NCBI RefSeq assembly: GCF_902499115.1
Contig: NZ_CABVPN010000037.1
Location: 4,061-68,060 of the forward strand
Direction of reading: 5' to 3'
DNA length: 64,000 nucleotides
Source of the DNA: Burkholderia diffusa
Lineage (GTDB): Bacteria > Pseudomonadota > Gammaproteobacteria > Burkholderiales > Burkholderiaceae
Translations under genes and position numbers: made by a program
Shown here: one piece after another, positions 46,729 through 54,670 of the stretch
Layout: each line of letters begins with the position of its first letter
Numbering within the stretch: position 1 is the first letter of the stretch
Notes under the pieces: generated by a model
The model's database searches: none
Told to the model about the DNA's origin: nothing
The model's input: only the letters and a program-made list of their open reading frames with translations

Positions 46729-46774
46729 GTTTGGCTGGTAGTGCCAATACCTGTATCGGCATTACCAGCCAAAC
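46729..46774. repeat. 17-bp stem inverted repeat upstream of leuC
   Basis: GTTTGGCTGGTA-GTGCC pairs with GGCAT-TACCAGCCAAAC (one G-T wobble) around AATACCTGTATC. On the minus strand it is followed by CACTGTTTTTAATGGGTTTTTT, so it might stop transcription ahead of leuC; it could also be an operator for leuC and/or the divergent cupin gene. Confidence 0.65.
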
Positions 46775-46893
46775 GGGGCATCGGACGCCGCGACGCCCCG
46801 CGCTCGCGATGTTCGCTTCGCGGCGGGTTCCGGCATACGATGGGACGACGTGCATCTGCACGTCCCAACGGTCCGGACCCGGAGCCCACGACG

Positions 46894-47226
46894 ATGAAGC
46901 TCGGCATCACCCCATCGCTTGCCCGCCTGGACGACGAAGGCACGCTGTTCACGACGCTGTTTCGCCACGGCACGCTCGACGTCGAGCTGTACCGTCCGCG
47001 CGGCGAGGACCTGCAGACGCCGCATACGCGCGACGAGGTCTACGTGATCGCCGCCGGCACGTCCCGCTTCGTCGTCGACGGGCGCGAATGCAGCGTCGCG
47101 ACGGGCGACGTGTTGTTCGTCCCCGCATTCGCGTCGCACCGTTTCGTCGGCTTCTCCGACGATTTCTCGACCTGGGTGTTCTTCTACGGCCCCGAAGGCG
47201 GCGAACGCGACGAGCGCGGTGCGTGA
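46894..47226 (+). CDS. Small cupin-domain protein
   Basis: This 110-residue single-cupin protein has the motif-1-like PHTRDEVYVIAAGTSRFVVDG (histidine and glutamates as metal ligands, near residues 43-63) and motif 2 with GDVLFVPAFASHRFVGF. Small cupins of this type are often dioxygenases, isomerases or sugar-binding sensors; the substrate is unknown. It is divergent from leuC and followed by a glutathione S-transferase gene 127 bases on. Confidence 0.82.
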   Translation: MKLGITPSLARLDDEGTLFTTLFRHGTLDVELYRPRGEDLQTPHTRDEVYVIAAGTSRFVVDGRECSVATGDVLFVPAFASHRFVGFSDDFSTWVFFYGPEGGERDERGA

Positions 47227-47353
47227 CGCGCGGCAAGCACCGCGCTTCCCGCACGATCTCCTAGACTGTCTATTCGCAACGGGCGGCGCGGCCGCCCTCC
47301 CCGCCATCACGATGCGCGCATCGCCCGGCGCATCGACCGGACAGGAGCACGGC

Positions 47354-48079
47354 ATGCGATACGAACTTTATTACTGGCCAGAGATCCAGGGCCGCGGCGA
47401 ATACGTGCGGCTCGCGCTCGAGGCGGCCGAGGCCGACTATGTCGACGTGGCGCGCGAATCGGGGCGCGGCATGGGCGTATCGGCAATGATGCGGCTGATG
47501 GACAGCACGAAGACCGAATGCGTGCCGTTCGCGCCGCCGTTCCTGAAGGCCGGCGATGTGCTCGTCGGACAGACCGCGAACATCCTGCTGTTTCTCGGCG
47601 CGCGGCTCGGGCTCGCGCCCGACGACGAAGCCGGACGGCTGTGGGTGCATCAACTCCAGCTGACCGTCGCCGATTTCGTCACCGAGATCCACGACACGCA
47701 TCACCCGATCGGCAGCGGCCTGTACTACGAGGACCAGAAAGCCGAGGCCGCCGAGCGCGCGGCCGATTTCCTCGCGCACCGCCTGCCGAAGTTCCTCGGC
47801 TACTTCGATCGCGTGCTCGAGCAGAATCCGCACAAAGGCGGCTATATCGCCGGCGGCGCGCTCAGTTATGCGGACCTGTCGATCTTCCAGCTGATCGAAG
47901 GGCTGCGCTACGCGTTCCCGAAGGCGATGCAGCGCGCGGAGCGCAAGGTCGAGGGGCTCGTCGGCCTGCACGACCGCGTTGCGCGGCATCCGCCCGTCGC
48001 GCGCTATCTGGCGTCGGCGCGCCGCATCCCGTTCAACGACATGGGAATCTTCCGGCACTATCCGGAGCTGGACCGGTAG
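47354..48079 (+). CDS. Glutathione S-transferase family protein
   Basis: This 241-residue protein opens MRYELYYWPEIQGRGEYVRLA, the N-terminal thioredoxin-like GSH-binding domain with a tyrosine near residue 7, as in sigma/alpha-type GSTs, and has an all-helical C-terminal domain with GGALSYADLSIFQLIEGL. AGGAG precedes ATG 47354. It converges on the monooxygenase operon. The substrate is not predictable. Confidence 0.88.
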   Translation: MRYELYYWPEIQGRGEYVRLALEAAEADYVDVARESGRGMGVSAMMRLMDSTKTECVPFAPPFLKAGDVLVGQTANILLFLGARLGLAPDDEAGRLWVHQLQLTVADFVTEIHDTHHPIGSGLYYEDQKAEAAERAADFLAHRLPKFLGYFDRVLEQNPHKGGYIAGGALSYADLSIFQLIEGLRYAFPKAMQRAERKVEGLVGLHDRVARHPPVARYLASARRIPFNDMGIFRHYPELDR

Positions 48080-48093
48080 CGCCGGACGCCACG

Positions 48094-49791
48094 TCAGTCG
48101 CCGTAGCGATAGCGGCTACGCATCGCGTCGAGCGGATTGCCGTCGGCGAGCGTCCCGCCGAGACTGCGGATCACCGCGCTCGCCGCGTTGATCGCGGTCT
48201 GCACCGCGCCCTCGATCCAGCCGCCCGTGAACGAGCAGCAGCAGCCGGCCAGGTAGATGCCTCGGTCCGACGACGGATCGGCGGCCGTCTGGAACTGATA
48301 GAACAGCGCCTGCGAGTGAATGTCCTCGCCCGGATAGTTCAACTTGAATGCCCCGAGCGCATAGCGGTCCGACAACCAGTCGTGGCTCGTGACGTTGCGC
48401 GCGTAATCGTCGTCGAGCGGACGCAAGTGTGCGGCGAACGCCGGCGAAACAATGCCGATATCGGCCACGAGACGCTTGAACCGCTCGACCTTGTCGGTCA
48501 GCGACAGGATCTTGTGCGAATCGTCCTCCCACGTGTAGCTGATCAGCACGACGCCGTGCGCGTCGGGATCGTCGGGCGCGTAGTCGAGACAGTAGATGCC
48601 GCGCGCCAGCGTGTCCGTCTGAATGTTGTGCGGCAGCCCGTGCTTGAGCCAGAACTTGTCGCGGGTCAGCACGAACAGCTTCGACGAGCTGACCATGTGC
48701 GTCTCGTTGATCGCGCGAACGACGTCCGGTGCGAACAGGTTCGCGATGCCGGTGATGCCCATGCCGACCTGCATCGCCCGCGTCGTGGTCGCGACGATCA
48801 CGCGGTCGAATATGTGCGTCGCTCCGTCGTCGAGCGTGAGCGCAAAGGTGTCGTCCGGCTGCTTCGCCACGTGCCGCACGGCCGCATGGACGATGCAATC
48901 GCGCACCCGCACGCCGTGCCCGCCATCGTCGAGCAGTCCCTGCGCGAGCGCGAAGATGCCGGCCGGGATAAGCCGCTGGTCGACTTCGAGCTCGTTGACC
49001 ACGATCCGCAGGATTTCGAGGAACGATGCGCGATAGACCGGCTGGAAGCCGCCCGAGCCGATGCCGAGCGTGCCGAACAGGCGCAGGTCCTCGCCCTTGC
49101 GCCAGCGCGCGCCGCCCGGCGGCGTCGCGCCCGTGAAGATCTTGACGATCGCCGAGTAGAACGACTCGTCGCCGAATCGGTCGATGTACTGCTGCCAGCC
49201 ATGCCGCGCGTCGTCGTAGCGATGCGCGCGCAGCTGCGCTGTCAGTTCGGCCGGGGCGGGCAGCCGCGTGCCGTCGTCGAGCCGCACGCCGTCGCGAATG
49301 AACGCGCGCCAGCCGCGGTCGACGCGATCGAACAGCGCGGGAGGCGCATCGCCCGCGGGCCAGCGGTACGCACGGCCCTGATAGTGGATCTCGGTGTCGA
49401 CGATGCCCGGATCGGGAAACGCGGATGCACTGTCGACGCCGAATCGCTCGAGATAGTGGTAGAGCGCGGCCTGCGACGGCGGGAAACGCATCGCGCCCAT
49501 TTCGGCGAGCAGGTGCGGATGGTCCGGATTGATCGACTGCGACAGCAGGCGCCCGCCCACGCGCGCGCGGTTCGCCTCGAACACGACGACCTGCCGTGCA
49601 CCCGCGCGCAGCAACTCGCAGGCGGCGACGAGACCGCCGACGCCCGCGCCGACGATCGCGATCCGCGCGTCGCGTGCGCACTGCGCCGGCAGCGTGCCGA
49701 GGTGCCCGCCGGTGCGCGACAGGAAGGCGCCGTAGTCGTACAGCGTGTCGATGTACGGCAACGTGTGCGTCAGGAATTCAGGAGCATTCAT
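48094..49791 (-). CDS. Tryptophan 2-monooxygenase-like flavin amine oxidase (IaaM family)
   Basis: This 565-residue FAD enzyme closely follows the plan of Pseudomonas savastanoi IaaM, which converts tryptophan to indole-3-acetamide. Residues 46-53 hold the FAD motif VGAGVGGL; later AEMGAMRFPPSQAALYHYL, FPDPGIVDTEIHY, LGIGSGGFQPV, and a C-terminal LAGCCCSFTGGWIEGAVQTA match that family rather than lysine 2-monooxygenase. It is the last gene of an operon with a Rieske dioxygenase. The substrate could be tryptophan or another aromatic amino acid. An amidase of IaaH type lies about 5 kb away. Confidence 0.85.
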   Translation of the reverse strand: MNAPEFLTHTLPYIDTLYDYGAFLSRTGGHLGTLPAQCARDARIAIVGAGVGGLVAACELLRAGARQVVVFEANRARVGGRLLSQSINPDHPHLLAEMGAMRFPPSQAALYHYLERFGVDSASAFPDPGIVDTEIHYQGRAYRWPAGDAPPALFDRVDRGWRAFIRDGVRLDDGTRLPAPAELTAQLRAHRYDDARHGWQQYIDRFGDESFYSAIVKIFTGATPPGGARWRKGEDLRLFGTLGIGSGGFQPVYRASFLEILRIVVNELEVDQRLIPAGIFALAQGLLDDGGHGVRVRDCIVHAAVRHVAKQPDDTFALTLDDGATHIFDRVIVATTTRAMQVGMGITGIANLFAPDVVRAINETHMVSSSKLFVLTRDKFWLKHGLPHNIQTDTLARGIYCLDYAPDDPDAHGVVLISYTWEDDSHKILSLTDKVERFKRLVADIGIVSPAFAAHLRPLDDDYARNVTSHDWLSDRYALGAFKLNYPGEDIHSQALFYQFQTAADPSSDRGIYLAGCCCSFTGGWIEGAVQTAINAASAVIRSLGGTLADGNPLDAMRSRYRYGD

Positions 49792-49830
49792 GTGGTCGGG
49801 AACGAAAAAGGACGTGCTGGCCGCACGCGG

Positions 49831-50313
49831 TCAGACAGGCAGGTGGATGCTGCCGTGCGGCGCGTCGGCATTGACGAGATCGACACGCTTCACGCGGATG
49901 CGCAATGTGTCGTCGCATACCGCGAGTTCGTGCGTGTACCAGCCGGCGAACAGCGTCTGCTCGTCGCGTCGCGTTTCGACGTAGTGAAACGGCGTGCGCA
50001 GCACATAGGCGCCGCGCCCGAGGTCGGCCTGATCGACATGCGGCTGCTGGAGCAGATGATGACCGCGACTCGCCGGCTGCTGCGAGAACGTCCGGCGCCC
50101 GGCCAGCCGCTCGATGCGGATGCGCAGCAGCAGCCGGTCCTCGTCCATCAGCGCGCCGTGCAGCCCGGTATCGGGCTGATCCGGCGACAGCGGCATCCAG
50201 TAACGCGCGTCGTCCGCGTAGAGCGCGAGCCATTCCTCATAGCGCCGCTCGTCGAGCAGGCGTGCCTCGCGATAGACGAACGCGACGAGCTCATCGTGCG
50301 GAAATGCGCGCAT
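49831..50313 (-). CDS. Aromatic-ring-hydroxylating dioxygenase beta (small) subunit
   Basis: This 160-residue NTF2-like protein is the structural small subunit of Rieske dioxygenases. It begins MRAFPHDELVAFVYREARLL and has EEWLALYADDARYWMPL near residues 26-42, typical of the family. ATG 50313 overlaps the 3' end of the alpha subunit gene by 23 bases, supporting a complex. The monooxygenase gene follows 39 bases later. Confidence 0.9.
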   Translation of the reverse strand: MRAFPHDELVAFVYREARLLDERRYEEWLALYADDARYWMPLSPDQPDTGLHGALMDEDRLLLRIRIERLAGRRTFSQQPASRGHHLLQQPHVDQADLGRGAYVLRTPFHYVETRRDEQTLFAGWYTHELAVCDDTLRIRVKRVDLVNADAPHGSIHLPV

Positions 50314-51637
50314 CTGCGGCCTCCTGCGTCGATACGGGCGCGATGTACTGCAGCCATGCCCGGAACTGGTTGCGGATCTGCTGCTCGCTGGTGCCGTTCG
50401 TTTCCGACGTCGGCTGCGCGAATTCCTGGGGATCGAACAGCCTCCCGACATGCACCCAGTCGCGCGCCTGCGTGGCGAGGCCGCGCTGTGCGCGTTCGTA
50501 CATTTCGAGATCGTCGTGCGCGACGATCGACGTCGGCGCGTTGATGAGGCGGTTGTAGGCGAGCGTGCGCTCGAACAGCGAATCGGGCGCGCCGACGAGA
50601 CGAAACGACCACGACTCCACCAGCGTGCGGTCGACCGCCAGCGGCTTGAATACGCGCAGGATCTGGATCGGCCCTTTCACCATCGCATTCGGAAACAGCA
50701 CCGTGTTGTGACGCACCTCGCCCAGAATCCGCGCGGCGCGCGCTTCGCCGTAGGCCGCGGTCATCTTCTCGTGATAGCCGGGAATCGGCGTGTAGCGCGC
50801 GTGAATCGAATCGGCGGTGCCGGTGTGACCATGTCCGTTGGGCCACACGCGCAACCCCATCTGCTCGAAGAACGCGTGCGGCTGGATGAACGGCTCCAGC
50901 AGCTCGACCGCCATCGGCTTCGCCTGCTGCGTGCCGTCACGCTCCCACACGCGCACGGCCGTGCCGGCCGAGGACTCGTGCGCGACCATCGGATGACAGG
51001 TGTCGGTCTGATTCTCGACCAGCATCTTCCAGTTGCATCCGTGCACGTAGCGGAACACGCCGCCCGCGACTTCCACGCGCCCTTCCGGCGAACGATCGAC
51101 GAGGTTGTCGAGCGACGACAGCGCGTTGCCGAAGTACGCATCGAAATCGACACCGGACTGACTGAGGCGGCAGAACACGAAACCGCGATGCTCATGGCTC
51201 GCGCCGACCGCCTGCATGCCCTTGCTCGCCTCGCACGATTCGAAGCCCGTGTTTTCGTAGCCGCGCCGCAGCGGAATCGCGTAGAGGCTGCCGTCGGTCC
51301 GGTACGACCATGCGTGGTACGGGCAGCGGAAGAATGTGCCTGTGTTGCCGGAGGCATCCGTTACGAGCTGCGTGCCCTTGTGCGAGCAGCGGTTGTGCAG
51401 CACCCGCACCGAACCGTCGACGTGGCGCACCATCACGACCGGCTCGGCGCCGATCGTCGTCGTCACGTAGTCGCCCGTGGCCGGAATCTGGCTGACGTGG
51501 CCGACATAGACCCAGGTGTTCCAGAACAGATGGCGCATCTCCAGCTCGAAGATGCGCGGCGACAGATAAAGGTCCTTGTGCACCTCGGTATCGCGCACGA
51601 GTGAAGCCACCGCATCGGTGAACGATGGTGCCGTCAT
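50291..51637 (-). CDS. Rieske aromatic-ring-hydroxylating dioxygenase alpha subunit
   Basis: This 448-residue catalytic subunit has the Rieske [2Fe-2S] ligands C84-x-H86 and C105-xx-H108 (NRCSHKGTQL ... CPYHAW) and the mononuclear-iron site with D212-xx-H215-x4-H220 (NQTDTCHPMVAH). It resembles the anthranilate/salicylate/IacC group. No ferredoxin or reductase gene is next to it, so electrons must come from elsewhere. It is followed by its beta subunit and the IaaM-like enzyme, suggesting action on an indole or arylacetic compound. Confidence 0.92.
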   Translation of the reverse strand: MTAPSFTDAVASLVRDTEVHKDLYLSPRIFELEMRHLFWNTWVYVGHVSQIPATGDYVTTTIGAEPVVMVRHVDGSVRVLHNRCSHKGTQLVTDASGNTGTFFRCPYHAWSYRTDGSLYAIPLRRGYENTGFESCEASKGMQAVGASHEHRGFVFCRLSQSGVDFDAYFGNALSSLDNLVDRSPEGRVEVAGGVFRYVHGCNWKMLVENQTDTCHPMVAHESSAGTAVRVWERDGTQQAKPMAVELLEPFIQPHAFFEQMGLRVWPNGHGHTGTADSIHARYTPIPGYHEKMTAAYGEARAARILGEVRHNTVLFPNAMVKGPIQILRVFKPLAVDRTLVESWSFRLVGAPDSLFERTLAYNRLINAPTSIVAHDDLEMYERAQRGLATQARDWVHVGRLFDPQEFAQPTSETNGTSEQQIRNQFRAWLQYIAPVSTQEAADARISAR

Positions 51638-51793
51638 GCGCGCCCCCGACTGCGGACGCGATGCGGCCGCGCGTCCTCGCGACGCGCAATGTCGATTGCT
51701 TTTATTGTCATCTCTCAGGTTCTGGTTGGTATGCCGCTCGGAGGAGCGTGTGCCTGCCGCCGCGCGACGGGCGGCAGGCGTTGCGGGTAACGG

Positions 51794-52192
51794 TCAGCCC
51801 GTCACCGGCGTCTCATGCAGGCGCAGCCAGCCGATGCGGCCATCCGTGTCGCGCTCGAACACGACGGTCGAACGGCGCACGGTTCGCCGCCCTGCCGCGT
51901 CGGTCTGCGTCTCGCGATAGGCGATCGTCGCGCCATCCTGCCACGCGCTCACTTCGTGCAGTTCGTCGATCGCGATCCGCAGGCCGGGCCGCGCGCCGAA
52001 GCCGCGCGAGAACAGGATGTCGATATCCGCGTAGTCGAGCGCATGCCCGTGCAGCGAGATCATCGAGAAGTCCCGCGAAAACCGCGCGAGCAGCGGCGCG
52101 AGCCCGTCGCGCGCCGCGCTGCCGGACAACCATTGCTCGATGTCGACGTGTGCGTCGACCACTTCCTGGAAAAACGGGTTTGACGAATTCAT
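51794..52192 (-). CDS. Small NTF2/SnoaL-like protein in the dioxygenase operon
   Basis: This 132-residue protein begins MNSSNPFFQEVVDAHVDIEQ and has alternating strand/helix pattern with ISLHGHALDYADID and VSAWQDGATIAYRETQTD, like SnoaL/DUF4440 single-domain proteins. It lies 8 bases after the MFS gene and 156 bases before the Rieske alpha gene. It could be a cyclase, isomerase or binding protein acting on the pathway intermediate; nothing more specific can be read. Confidence 0.75.
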   Translation of the reverse strand: MNSSNPFFQEVVDAHVDIEQWLSGSAARDGLAPLLARFSRDFSMISLHGHALDYADIDILFSRGFGARPGLRIAIDELHEVSAWQDGATIAYRETQTDAAGRRTVRRSTVVFERDTDGRIGWLRLHETPVTG

Positions 52193-52200
52193 CTCGAAAC

Positions 52201-53583
52201 TCACGAACGTTGAGAAGCCGCACGCCCGGCGGGCGCACGGTACGCGGCGAGGCGCGCGACGAACGGCAGCGGCAGCAGCGTCGCCAGGGTGGCCAGGCCG
52301 AAACATTGCCGGTACGGCAGCGGCCCGTCGTCCCCGTGCAGCGACAGCAGGAAGTTCAACGCGCTGCCCAGCACCGCGACGCCGATGCAGAAGCTCAGTT
52401 GCCGGTTGATGTTCCAGAGCGCGCTCGCGTCGCCCATTCGCGCGGCGGGGACATCCAGAAACGCCGCGCTTTGCGACGTACTCGTGCACATGCTGGCGCC
52501 AAGCCCCATCGCGACGAACGCGAGTACGCGCCCGGCCTCGAAACCGGCAAGCGGGGTCGCGAGCAACACGATCCCGATCGCGTCGATCGCGATCCCGCAC
52601 ATGAAAAGCGGCTTCGGCCCCCACTTCGGGAAACAGCGGCGCGTCGTCGCGATCGCGACGAACGACGCGATCGCCCATGGCACCATCAGCGCGCCCGTGT
52701 GCGTCGCGCTGAGCCCGAGCGCGTTCTGCAGATACAGGGCGGCGACGAGGTTCACGCCGGTGAACACGCCCGGCACGCACAGGTAGACGATCAGCCCGAT
52801 CCGCAGCAGCGGCTGCGCAACCAGGCGCAGGTCGAGCAGCGGCGCAGCAGCCCGGCGCGCGTGCGCGGCATACGCACTGCCGGCGACGAGCGCGATCGCG
52901 AGCGCAACGAACGCGTCGCGACCCGCGCCCGGCTGTCCCGCGAACGTCAGGCCGAGCAGCAGCGCAACGAGCGCAACGACGCTCAGCCCGAGGCCGCGCA
53001 CGTCGAGCGCCGGCGGGCTGCCATCCGGTTCGTCGGCCGGCAACCACGCGAACGCGAGCATGCTCGTGACCGCGGCGAGCGGCAGCATGCCGAAGAAGAT
53101 CGCCCGCCACGACACGCGATCCACGACCACGCCGCCCAGCGCCGGCGACAGCGCCGGCACGAGCAGCGCGACCATCATCACGATCGACGTCAGGTGCGCC
53201 CGCGCATCGGGCGGATACGCGCGATAGGCCATCGTCTGCCCGACCGGGATCAGCAGTCCGCCGCCGAGCCCCTGGATCAGCCGCCATGCCAGCAGTGCGC
53301 CGATCGACGCCGACAGGCCGACGCCGAGGCTGCCGAGCGCGAACAGCAGCAGCGACGCGATCAGCAGCCGGCGCTCGCCGAAGCGTCGCGCGAGCCACGT
53401 GCCGAGCGGGATCACGACCGTCAGCCCGAGCACGTACGTGTTGCCGATCCACGCCAGTTGCGCGATCGACGCGTGCAGCTCGCGCTGGATCGTCGGATAA
53501 GCGGCGTTGATGACGAACATGTTGGCGAGATCGATCGCGAACCCGAGCAGGTAGACGGCGGCGATTTTCGAGCGATCGGTCAT
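52201..53583 (-). CDS. MFS drug/metabolite exporter (DHA2/EmrB-like, 14-TMS)
   Basis: This 460-residue transporter has about 14 hydrophobic helices and the motif GTWLARRFGERRLL in loop 2-3 (near residues 61-74) plus RLIQGLGGGLLIPVGQ, both typical of the DHA2 family. ATG 53583 was chosen because helix 1 starts just after it. It is first in the operon and divergent from a LysR gene with a 138-base shared region, so it is probably regulated by that LysR. It may export a pathway product or a toxic substrate analogue. Confidence 0.88.
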   Translation of the reverse strand: MTDRSKIAAVYLLGFAIDLANMFVINAAYPTIQRELHASIAQLAWIGNTYVLGLTVVIPLGTWLARRFGERRLLIASLLLFALGSLGVGLSASIGALLAWRLIQGLGGGLLIPVGQTMAYRAYPPDARAHLTSIVMMVALLVPALSPALGGVVVDRVSWRAIFFGMLPLAAVTSMLAFAWLPADEPDGSPPALDVRGLGLSVVALVALLLGLTFAGQPGAGRDAFVALAIALVAGSAYAAHARRAAAPLLDLRLVAQPLLRIGLIVYLCVPGVFTGVNLVAALYLQNALGLSATHTGALMVPWAIASFVAIATTRRCFPKWGPKPLFMCGIAIDAIGIVLLATPLAGFEAGRVLAFVAMGLGASMCTSTSQSAAFLDVPAARMGDASALWNINRQLSFCIGVAVLGSALNFLLSLHGDDGPLPYRQCFGLATLATLLPLPFVARLAAYRAPAGRAASQRS

Positions 53584-53721
53584 GGCGGCGGAAAACGAAC
53601 GAAACGCCGCAGTGTAAGGTTCGCCGCGCACGTCGATAAGCCCGGCCGGACGGCAAGACTGGTCGAAAAATTTTGACAATCAGGGCACCATGTCGGTTTT
53701 CCGTCTCGTATCCGGCACGCC

Positions 53722-54627
53722 ATGGTGAGTCTCGATCGTTTCGCCGTCTTCCGCGCCGTCGTGGAAGCTGGGTCGTTTACGGCCGCCGCCGCCCAGCTGA
53801 ACCAGGCCCGGGCCGCGGTGAGCTTCAACATCAAGCAACTGGAAGCCGAACTCGGCGTCACCCTGCTCACGCGCACCACGCGGCGCGTCGAGCTGACCGA
53901 CGCGGGCGAGCGCTTCCATGCGCGCTGCCTGCGCGTGCTGGAGGAAGCCGAAAGCGCGATCGAGGATGCGCGCAGCGAGCATGGCGGGATGCACGGCGTG
54001 CTGCGGGTGACGTCGACCGTCGAGTACGGGACGATGGTCGTCGCCCCCGCACTGCACACGTTCATGCAGCGGCATCCCGCGCTGCGCGTGCGGCTCGAAA
54101 CGCATGCGTCGCAGGTCGACCTGGTGCGCGAGCGCGTCGACGTGGCGATCCGGCTCGGCCGCCTCGAACAGTTCCAGGATCTGCCGTACCGCGGCGCGTG
54201 CCTCGCGACGTACGAAGTGCGACCCGTTATCGCGCCGTCACTGCTCGCCGCGGCCGGCCTGTCGCACATCGAGTCGCCGGACACGCTCGCCCGGCTGCCG
54301 CAGCTCGGCCATACGCGGCTCGAGCGCATCGCCACGTGGCCGCTCGCCGATCGCGACGGCAACCCGCACGCGTTCCGGCCCGGCGCCAAGCCGCGCGTCG
54401 TGGTCGACAACGCGTCGGTCCTGCGCGTGCTCGCGCGGCAGGGCAGCGGTGTCGCACTGCTGCCCGAATGGCTCGTGCGCGACGATCTCGCGAGCGGCGC
54501 GCTGGTCGATGCGCTCCCCGGCTACCGGTTTCCGCCGCAGGCGGTCTATGCGCTGTACCCGTCGACCCCGCACGTGCCGCAGAAAGTACGTGCATGGGTC
54601 GACTTCATGAAGGCATATCTCGCCTGA
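53722..54627 (+). CDS. LysR-family transcriptional regulator
   Basis: This 301-residue regulator has the N-terminal winged helix-turn-helix (FRAVVEAGSFTAAAAQLNQA at about 9-28, AVSFNIKQLEAELGVTLLTR) and a periplasmic-binding-like effector domain (about 90-295). It is divergent from the transporter/dioxygenase operon and likely controls it in response to a pathway intermediate. It converges on the amidase gene. Confidence 0.93.
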   Translation: MVSLDRFAVFRAVVEAGSFTAAAAQLNQARAAVSFNIKQLEAELGVTLLTRTTRRVELTDAGERFHARCLRVLEEAESAIEDARSEHGGMHGVLRVTSTVEYGTMVVAPALHTFMQRHPALRVRLETHASQVDLVRERVDVAIRLGRLEQFQDLPYRGACLATYEVRPVIAPSLLAAAGLSHIESPDTLARLPQLGHTRLERIATWPLADRDGNPHAFRPGAKPRVVVDNASVLRVLARQGSGVALLPEWLVRDDLASGALVDALPGYRFPPQAVYALYPSTPHVPQKVRAWVDFMKAYLA

Positions 54628-54670
54628 ACGCGGCGTGAACGCGGCAGGAACGCGGCAGGAGCGCGGCGAC

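Noticed and set aside
46667..46861. A leucine attenuation peptide upstream of leuC
   Set aside because: The possible small frame there has no cluster of leucine codons.
47518..50544. A 1,008-codon plus-strand frame over the GST, monooxygenase and dioxygenase genes
   Set aside because: No recognisable domains; it overlaps three confident genes on both strands.
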